DNA of 64,000 nt from Aliiroseovarius sp. F20344 (GCF_023016155.1 NZ_JALKBG010000009.1:18501-82500); one strand, 5' to 3'; counted from the stretch's first letter, positions 1 to 9,199 are shown. Numbers and translations: made by a program. The notes: generated by a model not told the origin, from the letters alone.

Positions 1-704
1 TCTTCTACTTCTACACCCAGCTCATAACGACGCGAGTCCAGATAGTAGAGCTGCATGAGGTCATAGCCCTCTTCGCTCTCATAGAACTCTTCAATCGTAT
101 CGCTGAACTGATAGCGATCACCGAACTTAGACAGGACCCAAGCTGCCTTTGGAAGGTGTTTCACATCGGTCGGCAAAACCAAGCTTAGTGGGTTCAGCGC
201 GAAATCGACCAGAATGCCGAAACCATCACGTTCCGTGGACGGGCCAAAGAACGGCAAAACCACATAATCACCTTCCGGCGCACCCCAAACATGTAGGGTT
301 TCACCAAAGTCGCTGTCACGCTCTTCTAAACCAATATCGGTGGCCACGTCGAAAAGACCAAGAAGTCCTAACGTAGAATTGAACGCAAAACGCACAGTGT
401 TGTGTACGGCGTCTTCGACGTTGCCTTGAAGCAGGTTGTTCACAACAACGCCCGGCAAGGATGCATTATCCGAGAAATACGAGACAGAGTTTCGCACCGG
501 CTCAGGCAAAACGGTGCCATACGCATCTGATGCGGGCGACACCAAAGCACGGTCGAGCTTGATGTTGGCACCATGCGTGCGTCGGTTTTTTGCTTCATGC
601 GGATCGTCATAGCCACTAGGCGCGGGCGCTGTTGCGCAGGCGCTAAGCCCCATAAGGGCCAAACCGGTCAATGCCGCTACAATTTTCGAATTTCTTTTCG
701 TCAC
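1..704 (-). CDS. mlaA: MlaA (VacJ) outer-membrane lipoprotein, 3' end outside window
   Basis: Lipoprotein of the Mla pathway, which pulls mislocalised phospholipid out of the outer leaflet of the outer membrane and passes it to the periplasmic carrier MlaC. The gene runs leftwards off the window, so 234 codons are visible. A GTG at 704 opens a signal peptide ending in lipobox LSAC (lipidated Cys about residue 23). Family motifs follow in order: DPHEAKNR, RFAFNSTLGLLGLFDVA and a YVVLPFFGPST stretch. A typical MlaA has about 250 residues, so little is missing. The GTG start is inferred from the signal peptide; no ATG lies in frame before the lipobox. No other mla gene is in the window. Confidence 0.9.
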   Translation of the reverse strand, partial: MTKRNSKIVAALTGLALMGLSACATAPAPSGYDDPHEAKNRRTHGANIKLDRALVSPASDAYGTVLPEPVRNSVSYFSDNASLPGVVVNNLLQGNVEDAVHNTVRFAFNSTLGLLGLFDVATDIGLEERDSDFGETLHVWGAPEGDYVVLPFFGPSTERDGFGILVDFALNPLSLVLPTDVKHLPKAAWVLSKFGDRYQFSDTIEEFYESEEGYDLMQLYYLDSRRYELGVEVE

Positions 705-898
705 GTGAACAATCGCTGAATCTGGTGTTTTTTTGCCTATCTGCGCCACACATAATAGATGCAGTCGTGTTGCACAGATGTTAAGGCTTCTGCAGCTATT
801 GAATGTGACTATTTGGCGACAGTTGCAAGCAGAAACCTGCCGAGCGTTCGCAACAGCAGGGGTTGCACGCAAGTGTCCAGCAGAGCAAGCAGGTAAGC

Positions 899-2623
899 AT
901 GAAACAAAACCAGCTGATACAAGGGTTGGAAGAACTGCGCGACCAGCGCCGCAAATTGCGCGGGTTGATGTGGAGTGTCGCTCTTTTCTCGGTTTTCGTG
1001 AATTTGTTGATGCTGACCGCACCAATCTACATGCTGCAACTCTATGACAGGGTTCTGGGCAGCCGATCAGAAGCAACTCTGATTGCCCTTACGCTATTGA
1101 TGGCATTCTTGTTTCTGATGATGGGCGTCTTGGATTATGCACGTGCGCGTATCCTTGCGCGGGCTGGGGCACAGTTTCAGGCGGCACTTGATCAAAGGGT
1201 GTTCTCGGCCGTGATGCGCCAACCTAGCGGGGGTGGCACAACAGCCGGTTTGAAGGATTTGGAAGCAGTGCAAAAACTGCTATCCAGCCCGGTGATCACT
1301 GCAGCTTTTGACATTCCATGGACGCCTGTTTTCCTATTCGCCATCAGCGTTTTCCATCCGTGGCTTGGTATTCTTGCAGTCGTTGGCGGCGGTCTTCTGA
1401 TCGGTATCACGGTGCTGAACCAGATCTTCACCAAAGGGCCGCTAACTCAAGCCACAGTGGCAACCATTCGCGCGGATCAATTGGCCGAACAAATGCGCAC
1501 GGAATCCGAAATGGTGCGCGCATTGGGAATGTCCAGCGGCGCCTACCAACGCTGGCACCAATCGCGCGCGGTATCGCTTCTTGAAAACCTGCGCGCATCG
1601 GATCGCTTGGGCCAGTTTTCGGCCATGTCGAAAACGTTCCGCCAGTTCCTGCAATCTGCAATGCTTGGGCTCGGCGCATACCTGGCCTTGAAAGGCGAGA
1701 TCTCGCCCGGTGCCATGATTGCCGGGTCAATTTTGCTGGGCCGTGCGCTTGCGCCGGTCGATGCCGCAGTCAATCAATGGCAATTGGTGCAGCGCGCGCG
1801 ATCAGCTTGGCAAGCACTTGCCGAGCTTTTGGCCGAAACTCCGCCCGAACAGGACCGTACCACCCTGCCCCGGCCCGCAGCAAAACTTCGCGTCGACAAG
1901 CTGACCGTTATTCCACGTGGCGCGAACCGCGCGGTTTTGCGACAAGTCAGTTTTGACATGAACCCGGGCGAAGCGCTTGGCGTGATTGGACCATCTGGGG
2001 CTGGCAAGTCGACCCTTGCACGCGTTCTGACAGGGGTCGTGCCCCCGGATGGGGGAACCGTTCGCTTGGATGGCGCGTCGCTTGACAACTACTCGCCCGA
2101 GGCATTGGGGCGCTACATCGGATACCTGCCTCAACGCGTTCAGATGTTCGAAGGTACCATTGCCGAAAACATCGCAGGCCTTGATTTGCAGCCAGATTCC
2201 GCGGCCGTCGTGGCAGCGGCGCAAATGGCTGGAGCGCATGACCTGATCCTATCGCTTTCCGAAGGATATGACACGCACATCTCTCCAGGCGGAAACACCC
2301 TGTCCGGCGGCCAAATGCAACGCGTTGGGCTGGCACGCGCGATATACGGAGATCCCGTGATCCTTGTGCTGGATGAACCGAACTCAAACCTTGATAATGA
2401 CGGCACGAAAGCTCTGAACACCGCCATCCGCGCCGTGAAAGAACGCGGCGGGGCTGTGATGATCATGGCCCATCGTCCTGCTGCCATCAAAGAATGCGAG
2501 ATGCTTTTGATCATTGATGACGGGGTCACACGCAGTTTTGGTCCCCGTGATGAGGTGCTGCAAGCACATGTTCGCAACGCAGAGCAGATACAGTCTTCGC
2601 AAACAAACGGGGGCGCGCAGTGA
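899..2623 (+). CDS. Type I secretion ABC transporter (PrtD/LapB-like permease-ATPase)
   Basis: Inner-membrane ATPase of a type I secretion system that exports a protein, usually an RTX or protease-type substrate, directly out of the cell. The 574-residue product has an N-terminal transmembrane domain (hydrophobic helices from about residue 22) and a C-terminal nucleotide-binding domain with Walker A GPSGAGKST (about residue 364), signature LSGGQMQRVGLARA (about 468) and Walker B VILVLDEPN (about 488). It lacks the C39-like N-terminal domain of HlyB and has the PrtD-type length. An in-frame TTG at 863 would add 12 residues; the ATG at 899, which begins MKQNQ, was preferred. The stop overlaps the start of the fusion protein (TGATG). 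No TolC-like gene or substrate is adjacent. Confidence 0.9.
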   Translation: MKQNQLIQGLEELRDQRRKLRGLMWSVALFSVFVNLLMLTAPIYMLQLYDRVLGSRSEATLIALTLLMAFLFLMMGVLDYARARILARAGAQFQAALDQRVFSAVMRQPSGGGTTAGLKDLEAVQKLLSSPVITAAFDIPWTPVFLFAISVFHPWLGILAVVGGGLLIGITVLNQIFTKGPLTQATVATIRADQLAEQMRTESEMVRALGMSSGAYQRWHQSRAVSLLENLRASDRLGQFSAMSKTFRQFLQSAMLGLGAYLALKGEISPGAMIAGSILLGRALAPVDAAVNQWQLVQRARSAWQALAELLAETPPEQDRTTLPRPAAKLRVDKLTVIPRGANRAVLRQVSFDMNPGEALGVIGPSGAGKSTLARVLTGVVPPDGGTVRLDGASLDNYSPEALGRYIGYLPQRVQMFEGTIAENIAGLDLQPDSAAVVAAAQMAGAHDLILSLSEGYDTHISPGGNTLSGGQMQRVGLARAIYGDPVILVLDEPNSNLDNDGTKALNTAIRAVKERGGAVMIMAHRPAAIKECEMLLIIDDGVTRSFGPRDEVLQAHVRNAEQIQSSQTNGGAQ

Positions 2624-3942
2624 TGCAGGATAATCCGGTTCAAACCACCCAGAACTTCTCAGCGCGGCGCCCGATGATCCTTGGCTTTATCGCCTTGCTA
2701 ATCTTGGTCGGCGGCTTCGGCACTTGGTCCGTGGCCAGCAAGCTTTCCGGCGCGGTCATTGCTGAAGGTCAGGTGCAGATCGAGCAAAACCGAAAAGTCG
2801 TCCAGCACCTTGATGGTGGCGTTGTCACAGAGATCCTGATCGACGAAGGGGATACGGTGCAAGCCGGAGACGTGTTGATACGGCTTGATGCGGCACAACT
2901 TGCATCGCAGCTCACGATTATCGAGGGACAGTATTTTGAGCTTCTCGCCCGTCAGGCAAGGTTCGAAGCTGAACGCGATGGCACAAGCGCACTGCAATTC
3001 AGTGAAGAGCTGATCAAAACGGCTGAGGAAAGCCCCGAAATTGACAGCCTGATGCAGGGGCAAACCCGCCTGTTCAACTCGCGCATGGATGGGATGGCAA
3101 CACAGCTGGAGCAGCTGGACAAACGCAAAACCCAAATCTCGCGCCAATTGGATGGATTGGCAGCGCAGATCACTGCTTTGAAAGAGCAGCTTGTTCTGAT
3201 CCGGGAAGAGCTTGCCAGTCAACAATCGCTTCTGGACAAAGGCCTTTCGCAGGCGTCACGGGTATTGGCGTTGAAGCGGGAAGAAGCCGCAATTCTTGGC
3301 CGGTTAGGGGAGCTGACCGCCGCGCAGGCCGAAGCAGAGCTGCGGATCACCGAGACCGAGCTGCAAAGCATTGCCCTGCAAACAGATTTGCGTGAGCGTG
3401 CCATTACCGAGCTGCGGGACGGCCGTGCCTCCACCCGCGATTTGGCTGAGCAGCGCAGAAGCACCTTAGAACAACTTGAACGGCTTGAAGTCCGTGCACC
3501 TGTATCGGGCGTTATCCACGGGCTGCAAGTCTTCGCGGAACAAGCCGTGATCCAGCCCGCACAGCCGGTTCTGTATGTCGTCCCACAAGACCGGGATCTT
3601 GTGATCATGTCGCGTGTCGATCCGTTGCACATTGACCAAATATTTGTGGGGCAAACGGTGTATTTGAAGTTCCCAGCCTTCAACAGCCGCGAAACCCCGG
3701 ATCTTCTGGGCCGCGTGACCCGAATGTCAGCGGATTCGTTTGTCGATGACGGGACGGGGCAGTCATTCTATCAGGCCGAAGTGCAACTGGAAGATGGCGA
3801 GATTGAACGCCTTCCCAAAGGTGCAGTCCTCATTCCCGGCATGCCTGTTTCCGCCTTCATTCGCACGACAGATCGCAGCCCGATGCTGTATCTTGTTGAA
3901 CCGCTGTGGGATTACTTCACCAAGGCCTTCCGTGAAACCTGA
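2623..3942 (+). CDS. HlyD-family membrane fusion protein of type I secretion
   Basis: Periplasmic adaptor that joins the ABC exporter to an outer-membrane TolC channel. The 439-residue product has one N-terminal transmembrane helix (about residues 19-37, FIALLILVGGFGTW), a first lipoyl half (GGVVTEILIDEGDTVQAGDVL), a long coiled coil rich in Leu, Gln and Glu (about residues 85-280), a second lipoyl half (RAPVSGVIHGL) and a C-terminal beta domain. This is the PrtE/HlyD architecture. The start shares one base with the exporter stop; a GTG three bases earlier is also possible. Co-transcription with the exporter is nearly certain. The cargo cannot be read from the sequence. Confidence 0.9.
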   Translation: MQDNPVQTTQNFSARRPMILGFIALLILVGGFGTWSVASKLSGAVIAEGQVQIEQNRKVVQHLDGGVVTEILIDEGDTVQAGDVLIRLDAAQLASQLTIIEGQYFELLARQARFEAERDGTSALQFSEELIKTAEESPEIDSLMQGQTRLFNSRMDGMATQLEQLDKRKTQISRQLDGLAAQITALKEQLVLIREELASQQSLLDKGLSQASRVLALKREEAAILGRLGELTAAQAEAELRITETELQSIALQTDLRERAITELRDGRASTRDLAEQRRSTLEQLERLEVRAPVSGVIHGLQVFAEQAVIQPAQPVLYVVPQDRDLVIMSRVDPLHIDQIFVGQTVYLKFPAFNSRETPDLLGRVTRMSADSFVDDGTGQSFYQAEVQLEDGEIERLPKGAVLIPGMPVSAFIRTTDRSPMLYLVEPLWDYFTKAFRET

Positions 3943-4059
3943 TCCCAGCGACGATAATTGTTGCAGCATGTCGGTTTCCATCTTTCCCTAATCCCAGACG
4001 CAAGATAGCGTCCGGGCAACGCCTGAAAATCAGGTATGAAATCTAGAAAGGACCGTCCG

Positions 4060-4521
4060 ATGAGTGCATTTGAAACCCGCCTTGCAGAACTGGGCATCAC
4101 ACTGCCTGACGCCCCCGCACCAGCTGCAAACTATGTACCCTACGTGCAGGTTGGTGATCTTGTACATGTATCAGGCCAAATCTCGACCAAAGACGGCGCG
4201 TTTTTGACCGGAAAGCTGGGCGACACCATGACCGCCGAAGAAGGTGCCGACGCAGCGCGAAGCTGTGCGATTGCCCTTCTGGCACAAGTGAAAGCCGCTT
4301 GTGGCGGTGATCTGGACCGCCTCCAACGCGTTGTAAAGCTGGTCGGCTTCGTAAACTCAACCGCAGAATTTGGTGACCAACCCAAAGTGATTAACGGCGC
4401 GTCGGACTTCATGGTCGAAGCGCTTGGGGATGCCGGGCGTCACGCGCGCTCAGCCGTCTCGGCAGCAAGCCTTCCCTTTGGTGTCGCCGTTGAGATCGAA
4501 GGCATCTTCCAGATCAAATGA
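4060..4521 (+). CDS. RidA/YjgF family protein
   Basis: Member of the RidA (YjgF/YER057c/UK114) family. Characterised RidA proteins hydrolyse reactive enamine/imine intermediates released by PLP enzymes; this 153-residue form belongs to the longer subgroup, whose activity is less certain. Features are VHVSGQIS near residue 34, a cysteine- and alanine-rich helix, VVKLVGFVN and the C-terminal AVEIEGIFQ. The ATG at 4060 follows an AGAAAGGA Shine-Dalgarno; an in-frame ATG 24 bases upstream was rejected because it precedes that site. The 3' end overlaps the following phosphodiesterase gene by four bases (ATGA), so the two are probably translationally coupled. Confidence 0.88.
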   Translation: MSAFETRLAELGITLPDAPAPAANYVPYVQVGDLVHVSGQISTKDGAFLTGKLGDTMTAEEGADAARSCAIALLAQVKAACGGDLDRLQRVVKLVGFVNSTAEFGDQPKVINGASDFMVEALGDAGRHARSAVSAASLPFGVAVEIEGIFQIK

Positions 4522-5285
4522 CACGCCGCCCCGTCCCTTTGCCACAAAGCTTCTTTGACCGGCCTATCGCCCATCGTGCTTTGCACGATCTGGACGCGGG
4601 TCGGCCAGAAAACTCGCGCGCGGCCATTCTGGCGGCGGTCGAGGCAGGGTATGGGATCGAGATTGATCTACAGATGTCTCATGACGGGCAAGCGATGGTT
4701 TTCCACGACTATGACCTTGCCCGCCTAACCGCTGCGTCGGGTCCCGTTCGTCAGAGAAGCGCAGTCGAGCTGGGACAAATCAACCTAACCGGCGGCGAAG
4801 AGGGCATTCCCAGCTTTGCCGAGGTTCTGGACATCGTTGCAGGTCGCGTACCGCTTTTGGTCGAACTTAAGGACCAGCACGGCGCCATGGGTCCGCATGA
4901 AGGCGTGATGGAAAACGCGACCGCCGAGGCGCTTTTGGGTTACGACGGCGACGTGGCCGTCATGTCTTTCAACCCCCACTCGGTCAAAGAATTTGGCAAA
5001 CACAATTCCAACCTGCCGCTTGGCCTGACAACCGAAGCCTATAAACAAGAAGACACCCCGCTTCTGCCCGCAGCAACGCGCCGCTACTTGCGCGACATTC
5101 CTGACTACGACCGCGTTGGCGCAAGCTTCATCAGCCATGATGTTCGGGACTTGGACAACCCGGCGGTGACGCGCCTGAAAAAGCGCGGCGTGCCGGTCCT
5201 GTGTTGGACGGTTCGATCGCCACAGGTTGAAAACGAAGCCCGAAAGGTCGCGAACAACGTAACCTTTGAGGGATATCTGGCTTGA
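4518..5285 (+). CDS. Glycerophosphodiester phosphodiesterase family protein
   Basis: TIM-barrel enzyme that hydrolyses glycerophosphodiesters to glycerol-3-phosphate and an alcohol. The 255-residue product shows the GDPD catalytic signature: IAHRALHDL near residue 17, ENS (about 32), GIEIDLQMSHDGQAMVFHD (about 47-65, carrying the metal-binding Glu/Asp and catalytic His), LVELKDQ in the middle and the C-terminal RGVPVLCWTVRS strand. There is no signal peptide, so it acts in the cytoplasm like UgpQ. It sits between RidA (4 bp overlap) and a FemAB-like acyltransferase. A role in recycling lipid headgroups is inferred from the family only. Confidence 0.88.
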   Translation: MTRRPVPLPQSFFDRPIAHRALHDLDAGRPENSRAAILAAVEAGYGIEIDLQMSHDGQAMVFHDYDLARLTAASGPVRQRSAVELGQINLTGGEEGIPSFAEVLDIVAGRVPLLVELKDQHGAMGPHEGVMENATAEALLGYDGDVAVMSFNPHSVKEFGKHNSNLPLGLTTEAYKQEDTPLLPAATRRYLRDIPDYDRVGASFISHDVRDLDNPAVTRLKKRGVPVLCWTVRSPQVENEARKVANNVTFEGYLA

Positions 5286-5316
5286 CCAGACCTCCCCGCT
5301 GCCCCTGAATAGGATC

Positions 5317-6504
5317 GTGAGCGAAACCCAGATCGACATCAGAACCCATGCATCCATCGACGCGATCCGCGCCGAGGATTGGGATGCATGTGCCTGTCCG
5401 GAACGTGCCGATGATGGGCGAGCGTTTGATCCGTTCACAACTCATGGCTTCTTGTCTGCGCTCGAAACCTCTGGCTCGGTTGGTGAAGGCACCGGATGGC
5501 ACCCCCAGCACCTGACCGTTCATCAAGGTGAACTGATCGTCGCGGTGATGCCGCTTTACGTTAAAACACACAGTCAGGGCGAATACGTGTTCGATCACGG
5601 CTGGGCGGATGCTTATGAGCGTGCAGGTGGACGTTACTATCCCAAACTGCAAGCCGCCGTTCCATTCTCGCCCGTGGCTGGACGTCGATTTCTGACGCGC
5701 CCGGATTGTGTGCAGATTGGGCAGGCGGCCCTGGTGCAAGGCATGGTGAAAATCGCAGCCGACAATCAGATAAGCTCGGCCCACGTTACCTTTTGCACTC
5801 AGGACGAAGCCGAAGCGGGCAACGCCATGGGGCTGCTGACACGGGAAGGGCTGCAGTATCACTGGCAAAACGACAACTATGCCGATTTCGATGCGTTTCT
5901 AGGTGCGCTCAGTTCCCGCAAACGTAAACAGATCCGCAAAGAGCGCCGTATAGCTCAAGGGTTCGGCGGCGAGATCCTCACTCTGACCGGCGACCAGATC
6001 CAACCCCAGCACTGGGATGCGTTCTGGCATTTCTATCAGGATACTGGCGCGCGAAAATGGGGGCGTCCCTATTTGACTCGCGCTTTCTTTGATCAATTGC
6101 ATGACACAATGGCAGACGACCTGCTTCTGGTGCTGGCCGAACGTGACGGTCATCCCGTTGCAGGCGCATTGAACGTGATTGGGCGTGACACATTGTTCGG
6201 CCGGTATTGGGGCTGCATCGAAGACCATCCCTATCTTCATTTCGAACTGTGTTATTATCAGGCCATCGACTATGCCATTCAGCACAGGCTGACACGGGTT
6301 GAAGCCGGCGCGCAGGGCGAACACAAGCTGGCGCGTGGCTACCTGCCCGTTACCACCCATTCGCTGCATTGGATCAATGACCCCGGCTTTCGCGAGGCCG
6401 TTGATCAGTTTTTACAATCCGAACGGAAAGCCTTGGCGCAGGACATTGATATCCTAACCTCCTATGGCCCGTTCAAATCCGTGGACGTGTCGGAACACGA
6501 CTGA
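5317..6504 (+). CDS. GNAT/FemAB-like protein (DUF482 family)
   Basis: Putative acyltransferase of the COG3146/DUF482 group, loosely annotated as peptidoglycan biosynthesis because of its FemAB-like double GNAT fold; no reaction is established. The 395-residue product has FDPFTTHGFLSALETSGS near the N-terminus, a basic patch SSRKRKQIRKERR in the middle, and the conserved GRYWGC, HFELCYYQAIDYAI, EAGAQGEHKLARGY run towards the C-terminus. The start is ambiguous: GTG at 5317 gives the family length and begins MSETQID, while a TTG at 5266 would overlap the phosphodiesterase gene. The stop lies four bases from the convergent peroxiredoxin gene. Confidence 0.82.
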   Translation: MSETQIDIRTHASIDAIRAEDWDACACPERADDGRAFDPFTTHGFLSALETSGSVGEGTGWHPQHLTVHQGELIVAVMPLYVKTHSQGEYVFDHGWADAYERAGGRYYPKLQAAVPFSPVAGRRFLTRPDCVQIGQAALVQGMVKIAADNQISSAHVTFCTQDEAEAGNAMGLLTREGLQYHWQNDNYADFDAFLGALSSRKRKQIRKERRIAQGFGGEILTLTGDQIQPQHWDAFWHFYQDTGARKWGRPYLTRAFFDQLHDTMADDLLLVLAERDGHPVAGALNVIGRDTLFGRYWGCIEDHPYLHFELCYYQAIDYAIQHRLTRVEAGAQGEHKLARGYLPVTTHSLHWINDPGFREAVDQFLQSERKALAQDIDILTSYGPFKSVDVSEHD

Positions 6505-6508
6505 AGGA

Positions 6509-7003
6509 TCAGCCTTTGATAGCGTCCAGCATGGCTTCGCCTGCAGACGTCTCGCACATGCCGGGGTTCTCTTCGACATGTAGGATTTTCACCTCACCAT
6601 CCACGACATACGCGCCATAGCGTTGCGAGCGGTTAATCAAACCTGCAGGCGGGGCGGTGAAATCCATGCCGATGGCCTTCGTGAACTCAGCCTGCGAATC
6701 CCCAAGGAACTTCAGCCCAGCTTCCGCTGCGCCAGTGCTGTCAGCCCAAGCGCCCATCACGAAGGGGTCGTTGACCGAAATGCAGATCACATCGTCCGCA
6801 CCCGCATCATTCAGAGCCGCTTTGGTACGGATATAGCTGGGAACATGAGCCGTGGTGCAGGTGCCAGTATAAGCGCCGGGCAGTGCAAAGATCACAACTT
6901 TACGCCCATCCAAAAGGGATGACAGACTGACAGATTCCGGGCCTTCTGCACCCATCCGCAGCAGGTTTGCATCGGGAAGCTTATCTCCAACTTTCAGGGT
7001 CAT
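6509..7003 (-). CDS. Peroxiredoxin, Prx5 type
   Basis: Thiol peroxidase that reduces hydrogen peroxide and alkyl hydroperoxides. The 164-residue length matches the Prx5/hybrid-peroxiredoxin class. The peroxidatic motif is LPGAYTGTCT with Pro42, Thr46 and Cys49; a second Cys near residue 150 (NPGMCETS) is a candidate resolving cysteine. No C-terminal glutaredoxin domain is fused. The ATG at 7003 follows AAGGAA. It is transcribed divergently from the flavoprotein gene at 7158, with 154 bp between them. That arrangement suggests, without proving, shared redox control. Confidence 0.92.
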   Translation of the reverse strand: MTLKVGDKLPDANLLRMGAEGPESVSLSSLLDGRKVVIFALPGAYTGTCTTAHVPSYIRTKAALNDAGADDVICISVNDPFVMGAWADSTGAAEAGLKFLGDSQAEFTKAIGMDFTAPPAGLINRSQRYGAYVVDGEVKILHVEENPGMCETSAGEAMLDAIKG

Positions 7004-7157
7004 TCGCGCGTTCCTTGTAATTGCTTCAATCAGTTGAAACTCGCGCGCTTACGCGCCACTGTCCAGCCAACTTTCTTGTGATGTCATGAAATGCAGATCG
7101 TTGCCAAAGCAACCATTTCTGTCATAACGTGACGCGCAACCAAACGCGGAGCAAAAC

Positions 7158-8366
7158 ATGTCTCATATCGTCGTGATCGGGGCCGGACAGGCTGGGGCCT
7201 CGTTGGTCGCGAAACTGCGCAATTCTGGCTTTGACGGGGACGTTACACTGATCGGTGCAGAAAGCGCGCCTCCCTATCAGCGCCCACCGCTTTCCAAAGC
7301 ATACCTGCTGGGGGATATGGAGCTTGAGCGGCTCTATCTGCGACCAAAGGATTTCTATACCGACCAGAATATTTCGCTGCGCTTAGACACCCACGTGGAC
7401 GCGATTGATGCGGCTGCGAAAGAGGTTGTGATTGGCGACGAACGTATTGCTTATGATCAACTGGCGATCACAACAGGCTCGACCCCGCGTTATCTGCCCG
7501 CCGCCATCGGCGGAGATCTGGATGGTGTACATGTGGTCCGCACCTTGGCCGATGTCGACGGTATGGCACCTGAGTTTGCCGAGGGTCGCGGCGTGTTGAT
7601 CATTGGTGGCGGCTATATCGGCCTGGAGGCCGCGGCCGTGGCGGCCAAGAAGGGCTTGAAGGTCACTCTGGTCGAAATGGCCGACCGCATCCTGCAACGG
7701 GTCGCCGCGCCCGAGACCTCGGATTATTTCCGCGCATTGCATGCCTCGCACGGTGTCGATATTCGCGAAGGTGTTGGGCTGGATCGCTTGGACGGAGAGG
7801 GGCGTGTAAGCGGCGCGATCTTGTCGGACGGCACCAAGCTGGACATCGACTTCGCCATAGTCGGCGTGGGCATTGCCCCCGACAGCGCGCTTGCCGAAAG
7901 CGCAGGTCTCGCGCTGGACAACGGCATCAAAACCGACGCGCAAGGCCGCACCTCGGACTCGTCGATCTGGGCAGCAGGTGATTGCGCGTCCTTCCCCTAT
8001 CGTGGCGAACGCATCCGCCTGGAAAGCGTCCCCAATGCCATTGATCAGGCTGAGATCGTCGCCCGCAACATGCTGGGTGAAGACGTAGAGTACGTGGCCA
8101 AACCGTGGTTCTGGTCGGATCAGTATGACGTAAAACTGCAAATCGCAGGATTGAACACCGGCTATGACAACATCGTCACTCGGCCCGGCGATAAAGATGG
8201 CAGCGTCAGCTTTTGGTACTATCAAGGCGACACGCTTCTGGCCGTGGACGCGATGAACGATCCGCGCGCCTATATGGTCGGCAAGCGGCTTGTTGAAGGC
8301 GGAAAGTCGCCCGAAAAAGCCGCTGTGGCTGATCCGGAAACCGAGCTGAAGGCCCTACTGGCATGA
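7158..8366 (+). CDS. FAD-dependent oxidoreductase, ferredoxin-reductase type
   Basis: Flavoprotein of the putidaredoxin/rhodocoxin reductase family, which passes electrons from NAD(P)H to a small [2Fe-2S] ferredoxin that feeds a cytochrome P450 or dioxygenase. The 402-residue product has an N-terminal FAD motif VIGAGQAGASL, the active-site region PPYQRPPLSK, a second dinucleotide motif IIGGGYIGLEAAAVA (about residue 150), a GDCASFP motif for FAD near 275, and a C-terminal reductase domain with WFWSDQYD. Neither a ferredoxin nor a P450 is nearby, so the electron acceptor is unknown. Its stop overlaps the rsmD start (ATGA). Confidence 0.88.
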   Translation: MSHIVVIGAGQAGASLVAKLRNSGFDGDVTLIGAESAPPYQRPPLSKAYLLGDMELERLYLRPKDFYTDQNISLRLDTHVDAIDAAAKEVVIGDERIAYDQLAITTGSTPRYLPAAIGGDLDGVHVVRTLADVDGMAPEFAEGRGVLIIGGGYIGLEAAAVAAKKGLKVTLVEMADRILQRVAAPETSDYFRALHASHGVDIREGVGLDRLDGEGRVSGAILSDGTKLDIDFAIVGVGIAPDSALAESAGLALDNGIKTDAQGRTSDSSIWAAGDCASFPYRGERIRLESVPNAIDQAEIVARNMLGEDVEYVAKPWFWSDQYDVKLQIAGLNTGYDNIVTRPGDKDGSVSFWYYQGDTLLAVDAMNDPRAYMVGKRLVEGGKSPEKAAVADPETELKALLA

Positions 8367-8926
8367 GGATCATCGCAGGGCGGTTTCGCGGTCTGGCGCT
8401 GGCCAGTATCGGCAAAGGGGATGTGGGCGCACATCTGCGCCCAACAACCGACCGCGTGCGCGAAAGCTTGTTTTCTATGCTTACTGGCGGGCGCTTTGGC
8501 GACCCGATCGAAGACGCCCGAGTGCTGGACCTGTTCGCCGGCACGGGCGCGTTGGGTCTTGAGGCGCTGTCGCGCGGAGCAAAGCATGTCACCTTGGTCG
8601 ATGATGGCCGTAAGGCCTTGTCGCTAATTAAGGAAAACGTGACCAAATGCCGGTGTGCGGACGAAGCGACGGTCCTGAAACGAGATGCCACCCGCCTGCC
8701 TGAAGGCACTCCTCACGATCTGATCTTTCTGGACCCGCCCTATGGCAAAGGGCTGGGTGAAAAGGCTCTCGCTGCTGCACTGAAGGGCGGTTGGATCGCC
8801 GATGGTGCACTGATTGTGTGGGAAGACAACGTGCCCGTGATCCCACCCGAATGCATCACCCAACTGGACAGCCGCCGTTATGGTGACACGGTGATCACGA
8901 TTTGCGAGTTCTCTGAAGATGAGTGA
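8363..8926 (+). CDS. rsmD: 16S rRNA (guanine966-N2)-methyltransferase RsmD
   Basis: SAM-dependent enzyme that methylates G966 of 16S rRNA in the 30S subunit. The 187-residue product begins with the family signature MRIIAGRFRGLAL, followed by PTTDRVRESLFSML, the SAM-binding VLDLFAGTGALGLEALSRG (about residues 55-73) and the catalytic LIFLDPPYG motif (about 119). The start overlaps the flavoprotein stop by four bases. The stop is overlapped by eight bases by the small ORF that follows, so three genes appear to be translated in sequence. Confidence 0.94.
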   Translation: MRIIAGRFRGLALASIGKGDVGAHLRPTTDRVRESLFSMLTGGRFGDPIEDARVLDLFAGTGALGLEALSRGAKHVTLVDDGRKALSLIKENVTKCRCADEATVLKRDATRLPEGTPHDLIFLDPPYGKGLGEKALAAALKGGWIADGALIVWEDNVPVIPPECITQLDSRRYGDTVITICEFSEDE

Positions 8927-9152
8927 AATCGCACAGTTCAAATATGGTGACGTTGTGGAAGTCGTAGGCAACACAACTAAAAAGCCGACGTTTCCACAAA
9001 ATCAGGGAAGTATTTGCGGTATTCACCATATTACCTCAGTGAAACAGGCTCAGGAGTTTAGCGTTCCCTACGGATCCGCGATCTATCTTGTTGAGTTTTC
9101 TGATGGCACGGCAATTGAGGTTCCAGAGAGCTTACTGCGACTTTCGCGTTAA
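8919..9152 (+). CDS. Small protein, possible SH3-like/Imm31-like fold
   Basis: A 77-residue cytoplasmic protein of unknown function. It starts FKYGDVVEVVGN and ends with a YLVEFSDGTAIEVPESLLRL strand, a pattern resembling small SH3-like barrels such as the polymorphic-toxin immunity family Imm31. This assignment rests on pattern only. The gene overlaps the end of rsmD by eight bases and is visibly less GC-rich than its neighbours. A factor-independent terminator follows its stop directly, so it is the last gene of the transcript. Confidence 0.6.
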   Translation: MSEIAQFKYGDVVEVVGNTTKKPTFPQNQGSICGIHHITSVKQAQEFSVPYGSAIYLVEFSDGTAIEVPESLLRLSR

Positions 9153-9190
9153 GCCGTGGCTATTGAAACCCTAAGCCGCGGCTTGTCTTT
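9151..9190 (+). terminator. Hairpin terminator after the rsmD operon
   Basis: AAGCCGTGGC (9151-9160) pairs with GCCGCGGCTT (9175-9184) through one G-U pair, followed by GTCTTTT. It lies between the convergent rsmD operon and the TRAP binding-protein gene and could end both transcripts. Confidence 0.75.
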
Positions 9191-9199
9191 TGGTCAGCT

